Origin: Candidatus Humimonas hydrogenitrophica | GTDB lineage: Bacteria; Gemmatimonadota; Gemmatimonadetes; Palauibacterales; Palauibacteraceae | Direction: 5' to 3' | Length of the DNA: 40,400 nucleotides | Assembly (NCBI GenBank): GCA_947581615.1 | Contig: CANPVD010000052.1 | Location: 1-40,400, forward strand | Shown here: one piece after another, positions 7,649 to 17,148 of the stretch | Layout of the letters: every line of letters begins with the position of its first letter | How positions within the stretch are numbered: the stretch's first letter is position 1 | Made by a program: the position numbers and the translations under genes | Notes under the pieces: generated by a model | The model's database searches: none | Told to the model about the DNA's origin: nothing | Seen by the model: only the letters and a program-made list of their open reading frames with translations

Positions 7649-10600
7649 TGGAGCGGAGGGGGAGGGCCGTGGGGACGGGACGGCCGGTGCGCGGGCGGCC
7701 GCGGGCCGCGGCCGGGCTCGCGCTGGTGGCGCTCGCGGCGTCGGCCCGCGTACCGGGCGGACCGGCGCTCGAGGCCCAGCAGCCCACCATCACGGTCACC
7801 GTCACCGTGCCGCAGCCGACATCGGACTGGAAGGCGTGGAGCACGAACCCCGCGATCGCCATGGTCGTGCTCCAGACCACGCTGCCTCAGCCGATCGCCG
7901 TGACCTCTACCGTCCGTCTCCTCAAGGACGGCCAGCAGCTCGGCCAGGTCCCGGGCAACGTCAGCCGTCTCCCGGCCGGCAGCCAGATCCTCCGGACCCC
8001 CCAGATGGCGGCGTGGAGCCGCATGCAGTGGAGCGACATCGGCGCCCCAGTGGCGGACAGCGGGACCCTTCCGCCCGGCACGTATCAGCTCTGCCTGGAC
8101 ATCGTCCCGCCGCCGCCGAGCGCGGACATGGCGGTCCACCTCATGATCATGCACCGCTGCGCCAGCTTCACACTGAGCGCGCCCCGGATCATGGCCACGC
8201 CGCCCATGACCGTGAAGCTGCCTCCTCCACACCTGATCACCCCGGCCTCCCGCTCCGAGCTGCTGCTGCCCCACCCGACCTTCCAGTGGACGCCGGTCGT
8301 GTCGCGCGACTACCCGCGTCCCACGTACGTGCTGCGGATCGCCGAGGTGCTGCCCGGACAGACGCCCGAGCAGGCGCTGGCGGGCGGACGGCCGCTCCTG
8401 GACCGCGAGCTCATCGGACGGACGACCTTCCCGTACCCGGCTTCGGCCCCGAAGCTGGAGCCCGGAACGACGTACGCCTGGCAGGTGCAGGCGCTGGAGA
8501 TGCCCAGGGGCGAGGCGGGAGGCGTGAAGCCGCTGGGCATGAACCAGGGCCGGAGCGAGGTCTATACGTTCCGCCGCCCGGCCGAAAGGGTGGCGCGCAC
8601 GAGCCCGGCTCCGCAGGGCCCCGCGGCCAAGTCCGGAATGCTGTACGACGCGGCGCTGTCCGGCCGCATGATGTACACGTTCCAGCCCAACGGCGTCCCG
8701 AAGCCGCGTCGGGTCTCGACCTACCTGGGCCCGCCTCCGCAGGGGACGACGTTCGAGATGCAGGGTCAGCCGGGCGGCCGGACGACACGGGGTGGCCAGC
8801 AGGGCGGCCAGGGGGCCGGCGGTTCCCAGGGATCCTCCGGCGGGCCCGTCCACTTCCAGGATGCCCCGCGCACCGACCCCCTCGCCGGCGTGACGCTCCG
8901 GCTGCTGGTCCACTACCGGACCGAGAAAGACTGGGTCCGGGGCCAAACGCTCACGGCGGGCGGCAAGACGTACACGGACAACGGCAAGGTGGTGGCCACG
9001 GCCCGCGCCGGCGACGACGGCCGCTTCACCTTCTTCTACCACGACGACCTGCCCACCGGCATCATCGGGCTCAAGACGACCGTGTCCAGCGGGAGCGGGG
9101 AGTTCGGCTTCCACGAGAGCGGCGTGAACCTGGTTCGCTTCTACACGGTCGAGGTCGGGGACCCGCACTACGCGAGTCCGTCAGACGAGCTGGAGAAGGG
9201 ACAGGGCGGGACGGGCGACGTGGGCACGCTGGTGGCGCTGGTCCGCGGCTATACGCTGCAGGTGCGGGTCACCCGGGCGGGGACCAAGGCCACCAAGACG
9301 GGCCTCCGCGTGCAGCTCCTCCGGCCCTTCCGGGCGGCGGGCGTCCCGGCGAACGAGGGCGACGCTCCCACGCCGCGGAGCAAGTACGGGCTGTTCGAGA
9401 TCATCGGCCGGGGCGTGACCGGCAGCGACGGCACGGCCACCTTCCGGCACCTGGTCAAGAACGTCGGGCCCGCCGACCGCTACTCGGTGCGCGTGTCCAC
9501 CGACCCGAACAACGGGAACGCGCACTATTACGCGGCCTCCGTCCCGGTCAGCCACCCCATGCTGCTCGGTGATTCTCAGGGCTGGGACGACGCCGTGTTC
9601 AACGAGGACTACCGGTCCGGCCGGGTGTACCGGCTGGACGTGCCCGTCTCGCCCATGCCCCCCGAGTATGTCGGGACCGTCCTCAGGGCGGACACGAAGA
9701 AGCCGGTTGCCCGGGCGCTCATGGTGCTCGTGCAGCCGGGCGTGGGGGGCTCGTTGATCCTGCACGCCGTGAAGCCCGCGGACGACGGGAAGTTCGTGAT
9801 CAAGGGCTTCCAGGTGAACCGGAAGTACGTGGTGTACGTGCACGCGCCCGGCTTCCGGCCCGACTCCAACAGCTTCCGGCCCGACTCGGGGGTGGCGACC
9901 CACTTCGATCACCAGCTCCAGCCCGCCGCCACTGTCACCCTCTCGCTGGTGGACGAGAACGGCACGCCCGTCCCGGGCCGGGTGCGCGTGGGGAACGGCG
10001 CCCAGGTGGACGCGCAGCCCGTGTATGGGAACGGCCAGGGCCAGGAGCTGCGGGCGTTCGCCGGCGGCGTGACCTGGTCGGCGCAGGGTTCGGGCGGCGC
10101 GTCGGGCGGGCAGCAGGCGTCTTCTGGCCAGGCCCGGCCGGCCGGAGGTATGACGCGGTCCTCGGCGGGCGCGCAGGCTCAGGCCGGCGGCACGGCGCAG
10201 GCCTCCCGCTCGGGACTCGTGCACCTGGAGGCGTACCGCGTCACGGTGCCGGCCGCCTCTGGCACGCAGACCGTGCACGTGGACGCGGGGCCCGACTACT
10301 TCCCCACGGACACCACCATGACGATACCGCGGGGGACGTCGGACCTGGGGCGAACCGTGCTCTACCTGCGGATGCGGCGCCTGGACGTGAAGGTCGTGGC
10401 CCTGAAGGGAACTCCGGCCTCGCCCGGCGGCGGGAGGCGGCGGAGCCCGGGCGGGATGCGGATCATGCACGTGACCGGTGGTGCCTCGGAGCCACCCGTC
10501 CGGGGCGCGGTCGTCACGCTCCCGGACGAGCCCGGACAGCCCACGGCCACGACCGACGCCGCGGGTGACGTCCGCTTCCAGTGGAAGGCGACCTCGCCCG

Positions 10601-13419
10601 ATTCGGTCGAGCAGGTGACCGTCCGGATCACGCCGCCGCCGAGCTCGGATTTCCGCGGCGCCTCCTCCCAGGTGCCGGTGCCCGAGAGCCGCGCGCCGCG
10701 CACCTCGGTCCTCGGCCTGGTGCCGGGCGCCACCGTGGAGGGCACGGTGTACGCGGGGACCGGCAGCGACTCGGTCGTGGCGGGCGCACGGGTGTTCATC
10801 CCGGAAGCTGGGCCGGGCGGGACCGACCTCGCCGACTCCACCGATGTCCACGGACACTACGCCCTGCACGGCGCGCCGGCCGGCGCCCGCTGGGTGTGGG
10901 CGGGGAAGGCGGGCTCGGACTTCACGGGGGACTCGGCCCGGGTGACGGCGAAGGCGGGGGCGTCGGCGACGCAGGACTTCCACCTCACCGCCGTGGAGGG
11001 TCTGCCGACCTCGCTCCTCGGCCTCTCGATCGAGGTGCAGACTTACACGAAGACGGCCCACGGCGCGATCCTCAGCGGGCGGTTCACGGACGTCCCCTCC
11101 AACGACGCCTTCACGCCCCGAACGAAGGGGTTGACCCTGGCGTTCGACAGCGTGGCCGTGACCGGCACCGGGAAAGACGCTGTGCCGTCCGGCGGCAGGG
11201 TGCACCTGGACGAGAGCGACCTCCCGCTCACCCTGTACAAGGCCTACCTGGTGCGGCAGCACGAGGACGGTGGCCTGGTCGTGGAGGACCGCGGGCAGGG
11301 GAAGGGGGCCGTCGTGGGTCCAGCGCAGCTCCTGTCCGGATCGTTCTCCCTCACCACGGCCGAGCTCGCCTTCCGGGACTCGCTCTTCCTGCTGGGCCCC
11401 GGCGCGTCGGGCGCGGCCGCCGCCCGGGTGGCCACGCTCGAGGCGGGGGGCGCGTCGCCGGCCCCCGCCGGCGGCTACGGCATCGGCACGGCGAAGGGCG
11501 GCGACGCCGGACTCACGCTGTACGGCTTCGCGGCCGACGCGGCGGCGGCCTCCTCGCGCCTCACGCCGAAGGCGCTCACCCTGGACGTCATCCTGCACAC
11601 GGCCATACCGGGCGTGCAGGACCTCGCGATCCACGTGCCCGACCTCACGGTGACGCCCGGGCAGGGAGCGGGCGCCGGCCTGCAGCCGGCGAAGGGCGAC
11701 CAGGCGCTGTCCCTGTCCCTGGGCGCGTGGACGCTGGAGTCGCCGAGCTGGTCCCTCGGCAAGGGGCGGCTGCACCTGGTGCAGGGCGTGGTGCGCGTCC
11801 CGATGATCCAGGGAACTCCCAACAGCGACATCGATTTCCCGTTCACGGGGCTCGAGGTGACCCCCACCGCGCTGGAGGGCGGATCGTTCGGCGGCGGTCC
11901 TATCCTGCTGGGCGGGTTCGTGCCCCTGCAGGTGAAGGGAGGGGTCACCTTCGTTCGCGACACGCCGACGGGTCCGTGGAAGCTGTTCGGGGATGGCGGC
12001 ACGATCGCCGCGCTCCCGGGCATGGCCTCCGGAGACGTGATCCACGTGCAGAGCTTCGACTTCCTCTCCAGCGGAAAGAAGAGCTTCTCGATGGAGCCGG
12101 GGACGTCGGTGCGGCTGTACGGCACGGGAGACCTGGCGGTCTCCAACCTCGGGATCACCGAGTCGTCGGTGAGCTTCGCGGGTGGGCTCGACCTCCACGT
12201 CCCGGGCCTGGACCCGCAGGCCGTGGTCGTCGACTACACGCGTCCGGCGTCCGGCCACGCGCCGACCTTCAAGTTCAACCCCATCGACATCCAGCCCTTC
12301 GACATCGGCGGCGCGAAGGTGTCGGTGCACCAGGGCACGCTCGACGCCTCGGGCTTCCAGGGCGACGGGACCGTGTCGGTGCCGGGCAAGTTCACGGTCG
12401 CCTCGCACTTCACCCGCTCGCCGCTGGGTCCGAACCAGAAGATCGACGCCCTGCCGCTTCCGCACGCGACGCTCGACGTGGGGCAGGTGGCCATCTCGAA
12501 GCTCCAGGGCGGGGCGAAGGTGGCGGCAGGCAAGTGGGCCACGAACTACCAGGGCCACATGGACGTGGGTGGCCAGGTGTCCGGCGACATCACGATCGGG
12601 GTCGAAGGCACCGACGTCACCGCGGGGACGGGTGGGCTGGCGGTCAAGAACATCCCGACCCCGTTCGGGAACATGGCGATCACCATGAACTTCCCCGAGG
12701 AGCGGCTCGAGGGGTCGGTCCAGATGGACAAGGACATCGCCGCCGGCGCGCACGTGAAGGGCACCACCGAGATGGTCATCAGCGGCAAGCCGTCCGATCG
12801 CTACTGGTACTTCTTCACGGGCGCCGCCTTTTCGCTGAAGACGCCGCACATGAGCGGCTCGGCGGCCCTCCTGATCGGCTCGGCGACCCTCAAGGCGGAT
12901 CTCCTGGCCCGCTACGCCAAGTACGGCCGCCGGCCGGTGCCGGCCCAGTTCCACGTCATCAACGGCTTCTTCATGGAGGGCGAGGTGTCGATCCCGGTGC
13001 CGATCTGTCCCAACGGCGCCTTCGACATCGGGGTGGCTAGCGTCGAGGTGTGGTGCAACGTGTGGGGCGACGTGCGGCTGGGGGCCAACTTCCAGCAGGC
13101 CAACACCTATTTCGTGGGAGTCGGGGCGGGGATCGATGCCGGCATCAAGGGCGGGGTGGGCATGGGGCTGTGCTTGCACGTGGCGGCGGAGGTGAAGGCG
13201 GGCCTGGACGGCGAGGGCGCTTACCGGAGCGACGGCGCCTGGTACGCGCGGGGCGACGCCAACCTGGACCTGAACGGGAGCGCCTCCTACGGCGTGGGGC
13301 TGGACGACGTGTGCCTGCACCATACGACCAGCGTCCACATCGGGCTGGGCGCGGAGGCCCAGCTGGGCTACGACTGGGCCACGAACGTGGGGCCGCACGC
13401 GAAGGTGTACTTCCGATGA
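7648..13419 (+). CDS. Giant exported TANFOR-like protein with transthyretin-like domains (1923 aa)
   Basis: Second operon gene; its ATG shares a base with the previous stop and has only a weak GGAAG upstream, so coupled initiation is likely. A signal peptide ends near ALEAQQ (about residue 44). Residues about 45-307 are paralogous to the N-terminus of the upstream protein: SGTLPPGTYQLCLDI, FQWTP at about 211, GQTPEQALAGGRPLLDREL, TYAWQVQALEM and NQGRSEVYTF recur in the same order. A Gly/Gln-rich linker (about 370-405) leads to about six transthyretin/carboxypeptidase-regulatory-like domains (about 410-1115), for example YVGTVLRADTKKPVARALM and VEGTVYAGTGSDSVVAGARV, with a second Gly/Ala/Gln-rich insert at about 810-855. 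The last 800 residues are beta-rich and of no family I recognise; they begin near ILSGRFTDVPSNDAF. I infer a long surface or periplasmic protein exported with its barrel neighbour. Confidence 0.85.
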   Translation: MERRGRAVGTGRPVRGRPRAAAGLALVALAASARVPGGPALEAQQPTITVTVTVPQPTSDWKAWSTNPAIAMVVLQTTLPQPIAVTSTVRLLKDGQQLGQVPGNVSRLPAGSQILRTPQMAAWSRMQWSDIGAPVADSGTLPPGTYQLCLDIVPPPPSADMAVHLMIMHRCASFTLSAPRIMATPPMTVKLPPPHLITPASRSELLLPHPTFQWTPVVSRDYPRPTYVLRIAEVLPGQTPEQALAGGRPLLDRELIGRTTFPYPASAPKLEPGTTYAWQVQALEMPRGEAGGVKPLGMNQGRSEVYTFRRPAERVARTSPAPQGPAAKSGMLYDAALSGRMMYTFQPNGVPKPRRVSTYLGPPPQGTTFEMQGQPGGRTTRGGQQGGQGAGGSQGSSGGPVHFQDAPRTDPLAGVTLRLLVHYRTEKDWVRGQTLTAGGKTYTDNGKVVATARAGDDGRFTFFYHDDLPTGIIGLKTTVSSGSGEFGFHESGVNLVRFYTVEVGDPHYASPSDELEKGQGGTGDVGTLVALVRGYTLQVRVTRAGTKATKTGLRVQLLRPFRAAGVPANEGDAPTPRSKYGLFEIIGRGVTGSDGTATFRHLVKNVGPADRYSVRVSTDPNNGNAHYYAASVPVSHPMLLGDSQGWDDAVFNEDYRSGRVYRLDVPVSPMPPEYVGTVLRADTKKPVARALMVLVQPGVGGSLILHAVKPADDGKFVIKGFQVNRKYVVYVHAPGFRPDSNSFRPDSGVATHFDHQLQPAATVTLSLVDENGTPVPGRVRVGNGAQVDAQPVYGNGQGQELRAFAGGVTWSAQGSGGASGGQQASSGQARPAGGMTRSSAGAQAQAGGTAQASRSGLVHLEAYRVTVPAASGTQTVHVDAGPDYFPTDTTMTIPRGTSDLGRTVLYLRMRRLDVKVVALKGTPASPGGGRRRSPGGMRIMHVTGGASEPPVRGAVVTLPDEPGQPTATTDAAGDVRFQWKATSPDSVEQVTVRITPPPSSDFRGASSQVPVPESRAPRTSVLGLVPGATVEGTVYAGTGSDSVVAGARVFIPEAGPGGTDLADSTDVHGHYALHGAPAGARWVWAGKAGSDFTGDSARVTAKAGASATQDFHLTAVEGLPTSLLGLSIEVQTYTKTAHGAILSGRFTDVPSNDAFTPRTKGLTLAFDSVAVTGTGKDAVPSGGRVHLDESDLPLTLYKAYLVRQHEDGGLVVEDRGQGKGAVVGPAQLLSGSFSLTTAELAFRDSLFLLGPGASGAAAARVATLEAGGASPAPAGGYGIGTAKGGDAGLTLYGFAADAAAASSRLTPKALTLDVILHTAIPGVQDLAIHVPDLTVTPGQGAGAGLQPAKGDQALSLSLGAWTLESPSWSLGKGRLHLVQGVVRVPMIQGTPNSDIDFPFTGLEVTPTALEGGSFGGGPILLGGFVPLQVKGGVTFVRDTPTGPWKLFGDGGTIAALPGMASGDVIHVQSFDFLSSGKKSFSMEPGTSVRLYGTGDLAVSNLGITESSVSFAGGLDLHVPGLDPQAVVVDYTRPASGHAPTFKFNPIDIQPFDIGGAKVSVHQGTLDASGFQGDGTVSVPGKFTVASHFTRSPLGPNQKIDALPLPHATLDVGQVAISKLQGGAKVAAGKWATNYQGHMDVGGQVSGDITIGVEGTDVTAGTGGLAVKNIPTPFGNMAITMNFPEERLEGSVQMDKDIAAGAHVKGTTEMVISGKPSDRYWYFFTGAAFSLKTPHMSGSAALLIGSATLKADLLARYAKYGRRPVPAQFHVINGFFMEGEVSIPVPICPNGAFDIGVASVEVWCNVWGDVRLGANFQQANTYFVGVGAGIDAGIKGGVGMGLCLHVAAEVKAGLDGEGAYRSDGAWYARGDANLDLNGSASYGVGLDDVCLHHTTSVHIGLGAEAQLGYDWATNVGPHAKVYFR

Positions 13420-15500
13420 GGGCGATGGGGCGAATCGGTACGGCGGGCCGGGCACTTCTGTGTGGAGCGGCCCTCCTGGCGGCGAGAGGGCGGCCGGCCA
13501 CCCTCGCCGCGCAGGCGGCCGACACGGTCGCGTTCGCGAGCCCGCGCGGCGCGTACGTGTGGATGAAGGGAACGGTGGTGTCGACGGCGCACTCGGTGGC
13601 CGGCGTGGTGGCGCACCGTCTGGAGCGAGCGCGCCCCGGCGGGCCCTGGGAGAAGGTGGCCGACGTGAGCGCCGTGCGCGACGCGCGGAGCTTCTTCGGC
13701 CGGCTCGACACCGCCACGCGGCGGGCCGTCGTGCGGGCGCTGGGCCAGAAGGACGAGGCGGCTGCCTGGGACTATATCGTCCGGAACCCCGGGGCCGACT
13801 CCCTGGCCGCCATCCTGGGCAACGACGACGTTCGCCTGGCGCTCGGCATCTACGGACTCGATCCGTCGCCCCGGGACGGAGAGACGTGGCGATACCGGGT
13901 GAGCGACGTGGACGCGGACGGCGCCGTCTCTCGCCCCGTCGTTTCGAACGCGGTGAGCTTCCCGGCGCGCGCGTCGTTCGACCCGGTGCGGGTGGCGGAG
14001 AGCCTCGGGGCCGACTCGGTGGTCGTGCTCCGCTGGTACGTGGGAGACGTGGGAACCCGCGCCAAGACGGTCGAGATCTGGCGGCGCGCTGGACGGAGCG
14101 GCGACTTCGAGGAAGTCGACTCCGTGGCCGTCAGCATCCTGGCCGCGGACTCCCTGCTGGCGCGGAGCGAGGACCGCGACGTGACGCCGGGCGCCATGTA
14201 CCAGTACTACGCCGTGCCGCGAGACCTCTTCTTCAACCGCGGCGCTCCGAGCGACACGGTCACCGTGTACACCGTACCGATGGTGGGCGCGGCGCTCCCC
14301 GACTCGATCGAGGCACGCGGCGTGGACACCCTCGGGATCGTGGTCACGTGGAGGGTCACGGACCCGGACCGCATCCGCACCGTGCAGTTGTTCCGGTCGC
14401 TCTCCCAGGACACGGGGTACGTCCAGATCGCGGAGCTCCCGCCCACCGCGGGGCGGTTCGTGGATGCGCAGGTCACCCCCATGACGATGTATTACTACCG
14501 GCTGGGGATGACGGGATTGAGGGGCGAGGTCTCGCCGCGGACGGCGGCGGTATTCGGCTTTTTCCGCTCGGCGCTCGCCCCCGCGCCCCCCCTGGCCGTG
14601 CACGCCGACACCACGGCCGTGGGATTCAGGATCGCGTGGACGCCGGCCGGGGACGTCGACCTGGCGGGCTACCGCGTATACCGGACCGACGCGCCCGTCG
14701 ACACCCTGACGGACTCGACGGCGCTTCGGCTGGTGAGCGCGCTGCTCCCGCCGGCCGACACCGTGTTCGTGGACAGCGCGGCCGGTGCGGGACGGCAGTA
14801 TACGTGGGCCGTTCGGGCCGTGAGCCCGGGAGGGATCGAGAGCGGCTACTCCAACCCCGCTTCGGCGTCCCGGACGGCCGCGACAGCCTTCGCGCCTCCG
14901 TCCGGTGTGTCAGGCTACGCCGACGCCCGGGGGGTCGCGCTGGCCTGGGCGGACATGGCCGGCTCCGACCCGCTGGTGAGCGGCTACGTGGTCCTGCGCG
15001 AAGACGCGCATGGCGGCGCCGGCCCGGGGGCCGCGGCGGGCAGTGGGGCCGACGCGCAGGGAGGCTCGGCGTGGGACACTCTGACGGCGCGCCCCCTGGG
15101 GCGGCTGGAGAACGGCTACCGGGATACGACGGCCGTGCGCGGCTCGTGGCGCTATGCAGTGATGGCGGAACGGGTGGATGGGACGCGGAGCGCTCCCTCG
15201 GCGTCGGTGCGGGTGAGCCGTAAGCCGGCGCCGCCCCCGCCGCCCCCGGGCTTCCGGGTGCGGGCGGACAGCGCCGGCATCGTCCTGGCCTGGGACCCGA
15301 TGGCCGACAGCGCCGCCAGGGTGCGCGTATACCGCTACGAGCGTGGGGGTCGGCCGGCCCGCGTGGCCGAGGTCGGCGCCGCCGAGCTCGAGTACGTGGA
15401 CCGGGATGCGCGACCGGGGCATCGGTACTGGTACTACATGGCCACGGTGTCCGGCGGCCTGGAGGGGCCGCGCAGCGAGGAGCGCACGATCCGGAGGTAG
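13416..15500 (+). CDS. Exported protein of fibronectin type III-like repeats (694 aa)
   Basis: Third operon gene. The ATG sits in an ATGA overlap with the stop of the 1923-aa protein, so it is translationally coupled. Residues 1-34 are a signal peptide ending TLAAQA. A unique N-terminal region (about 35-185) with a helical part (LDTATRRAVVRALGQKDEAA) precedes about five fibronectin-III-like units beginning near residues 188, 292, 387, 491 and 603. These are recognisable by strands such as VVVLRWYVGD, IVVTWRVTD, FRIAWTPAGDVDLAGYRVYR and GIVLAWDPM, and by closing Y-x-Y motifs (MYQYYAVP, MYYYRLGM, YWYYMATV). A proline run (about 605-611) precedes the last unit. There is no lipobox, membrane anchor or C-terminal sorting domain, so retention at the surface would depend on the barrel partner. 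The frame could be extended upstream inside the previous gene, but the overlap start directly precedes the signal peptide. Confidence 0.88.
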   Translation: MRAMGRIGTAGRALLCGAALLAARGRPATLAAQAADTVAFASPRGAYVWMKGTVVSTAHSVAGVVAHRLERARPGGPWEKVADVSAVRDARSFFGRLDTATRRAVVRALGQKDEAAAWDYIVRNPGADSLAAILGNDDVRLALGIYGLDPSPRDGETWRYRVSDVDADGAVSRPVVSNAVSFPARASFDPVRVAESLGADSVVVLRWYVGDVGTRAKTVEIWRRAGRSGDFEEVDSVAVSILAADSLLARSEDRDVTPGAMYQYYAVPRDLFFNRGAPSDTVTVYTVPMVGAALPDSIEARGVDTLGIVVTWRVTDPDRIRTVQLFRSLSQDTGYVQIAELPPTAGRFVDAQVTPMTMYYYRLGMTGLRGEVSPRTAAVFGFFRSALAPAPPLAVHADTTAVGFRIAWTPAGDVDLAGYRVYRTDAPVDTLTDSTALRLVSALLPPADTVFVDSAAGAGRQYTWAVRAVSPGGIESGYSNPASASRTAATAFAPPSGVSGYADARGVALAWADMAGSDPLVSGYVVLREDAHGGAGPGAAAGSGADAQGGSAWDTLTARPLGRLENGYRDTTAVRGSWRYAVMAERVDGTRSAPSASVRVSRKPAPPPPPPGFRVRADSAGIVLAWDPMADSAARVRVYRYERGGRPARVAEVGAAELEYVDRDARPGHRYWYYMATVSGGLEGPRSEERTIRR

Positions 15501-15606
15501 CGGAACGTGCCGAACCGGACCCGCGTTGGCGCGGCGGGCGCTGCCATGGCATCTTCGCCCACTCGCGAGGTGGCACCGGGACCCTGACGCGTGAGCGCCG
15601 GCCGAC

Positions 15607-17076
15607 GTGAACGACACCAACCCTCCCACGCCCTCGCCCGGTCCCGGGCCCGCCGGCGGGGAGCCCCTCGTCCCACCCGCGCCCCGCCGTCGGGCGACTT
15701 ACGACCGCTCCATCGTGAAGGGGCCCCTGACGCCGGCCGTGTGGCGGCTTGCGTGGCCCACGATCCTCCAGAACATGATCGGCGGGATGCAGGGGATCGT
15801 CGACCACGTCATGGTCGGCCACTACGTGGGATACACGGGCAACGCGGCCATCGGGGTGAGCTGGCAGATCTACCTGGTCGTGGTCGTGTTCATCTCGTCG
15901 CTGTTCATGGGGATGAGCGTCCTGGTGGCGCGCTTCGCGGGGCGCGGGGACCACGAGATGGTGGACCGCACGGTCTACCAGGCCTTCCTGCTGGCGGCAG
16001 GATTGGCGGTCGGGGTGCTGGCGCCGATCGGATACTTCCTGGCTCCCAAGCTCCTCGTGCTGGTCAACGCCGCGCCCGAGGTGCAGGTCGAGGCGCTCCC
16101 CTACCTGCGCATCATGTTCGTGTTCAGCTTCGGCATGCTGATCTTCTTCATGCTGGGCGGGGCGCTGCGCTCGGCGGGCGACGCACGCACGCCGCTCCGG
16201 CTGGGCGTGGTGCTCACGGTCATCAACATCATTCTCAACGTGGTCCTCATCGCCGGACTGGGTCCGGTGCCCGCGTTCGGAACCGCCGGCGCCGCCATGG
16301 GCACGGTGATCGCGTCCGGAGGCGTGGCCGCGTTCGCGCTGTGGCGGCTGGCGAAGGGCGGGTGGGTGGTCGGGTTCCCGAGCGGCGGCTGGAAGGGGCC
16401 GGACCGGGCCATCATCCGCGAGCTGTTCCGGTTCGGGCTGCCGGCGGGGATCCAGGGCATCGCCATGAACATCGGCGGCCTGATCCTGCTGGCGTTCATC
16501 GGCTCCCTGCCCGAGAGCGCGGCCGCCCAGGCGGCGTACGCGGTCTCCTACACGCAGCTGTTCTCGTTCATCACCTGGACCTCGTTCGGACTCCGGGGCG
16601 CCGCCGCCGCCGTGGCGGGCCAGAACCTGGGTGCCGGCCAGCCCGATCGCTCGGCGGCGGCCGTGCACGTGGCCGCCCGGATCGGGGTCGTCGGAGCCCT
16701 GATCTTCGGCTCCATGTTCCTGCTCATCCCGCGCGAGCTCCTGGGCTTGTTCGGCCTGAACCAGCCGGAGGTGGTGCAGCTCGGCGTGCAGCTCCTCCAC
16801 GTGCTGAGCGTGTCCGGCCTGTTCATCGCCGTGGCGCTCACCTACACGGGCGGCCTGCAGGGCACGGGGGACACCAAGAGCCCGCTGTACATCTCGATTG
16901 CCTCGCAGCTCGTGATGCCGCTCGGCATCTGCCTGGTTCTCCAGCAGATGGGCATCCTCTCCGCGCTGCACATCTGGTACGCGATCCTGGCCGGGCACAT
17001 CACGCGCTGCGTGCTCAGCGTGGCGCGCTTCCGGCAGGGGAAGTGGCGCACCATCGCGGTGAGGGTCGGGGAGTAG
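15607..17076 (+). CDS. MATE-family multidrug/Na+ or H+ antiporter
   Basis: A 489-aa inner-membrane transporter with about 12 hydrophobic helices and the usual two-lobed MATE arrangement. The N-terminal signature reads LAWPTILQNMIGGMQGIVDH with VMVGHYVG following. The mid-protein segment GALRSAGDARTPL and the second-lobe equivalent GGLQGTGDTKSPL show the internal duplication typical of the family. MATE proteins export cationic compounds in exchange for Na+ or H+; the substrate cannot be told from sequence. The GTG start has only weak ribosome-site support, and the first 35 residues are Pro-rich, so a later start is possible. The gene lies 106 bp after the export operon, in the same direction, and converges on the SIS-domain gene. 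Confidence 0.93.
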   Translation: MNDTNPPTPSPGPGPAGGEPLVPPAPRRRATYDRSIVKGPLTPAVWRLAWPTILQNMIGGMQGIVDHVMVGHYVGYTGNAAIGVSWQIYLVVVVFISSLFMGMSVLVARFAGRGDHEMVDRTVYQAFLLAAGLAVGVLAPIGYFLAPKLLVLVNAAPEVQVEALPYLRIMFVFSFGMLIFFMLGGALRSAGDARTPLRLGVVLTVINIILNVVLIAGLGPVPAFGTAGAAMGTVIASGGVAAFALWRLAKGGWVVGFPSGGWKGPDRAIIRELFRFGLPAGIQGIAMNIGGLILLAFIGSLPESAAAQAAYAVSYTQLFSFITWTSFGLRGAAAAVAGQNLGAGQPDRSAAAVHVAARIGVVGALIFGSMFLLIPRELLGLFGLNQPEVVQLGVQLLHVLSVSGLFIAVALTYTGGLQGTGDTKSPLYISIASQLVMPLGICLVLQQMGILSALHIWYAILAGHITRCVLSVARFRQGKWRTIAVRVGE

Positions 17077-17148
17077 GGGGGCGAAGAACCACGAGCCCGG
17101 GCCCCATCGTCGAGTCGATCCGGGGCGGCGAGGGCGGCGCTCCCGGAC

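Noticed and set aside
9181-13455. 1424-codon open frame on the minus strand opposite the giant exported protein
   Set aside because: Shadow frame of a high-GC gene: Arg/His/Gly/Pro-rich, no domain motifs, no ribosome site, while the plus-strand frame has a signal peptide and recognisable domains.
17077-17148. Terminator between the MATE and SIS genes
   Set aside because: The GC-rich gap contains only short, poorly paired inverted repeats, not clearly better than chance at this G+C.
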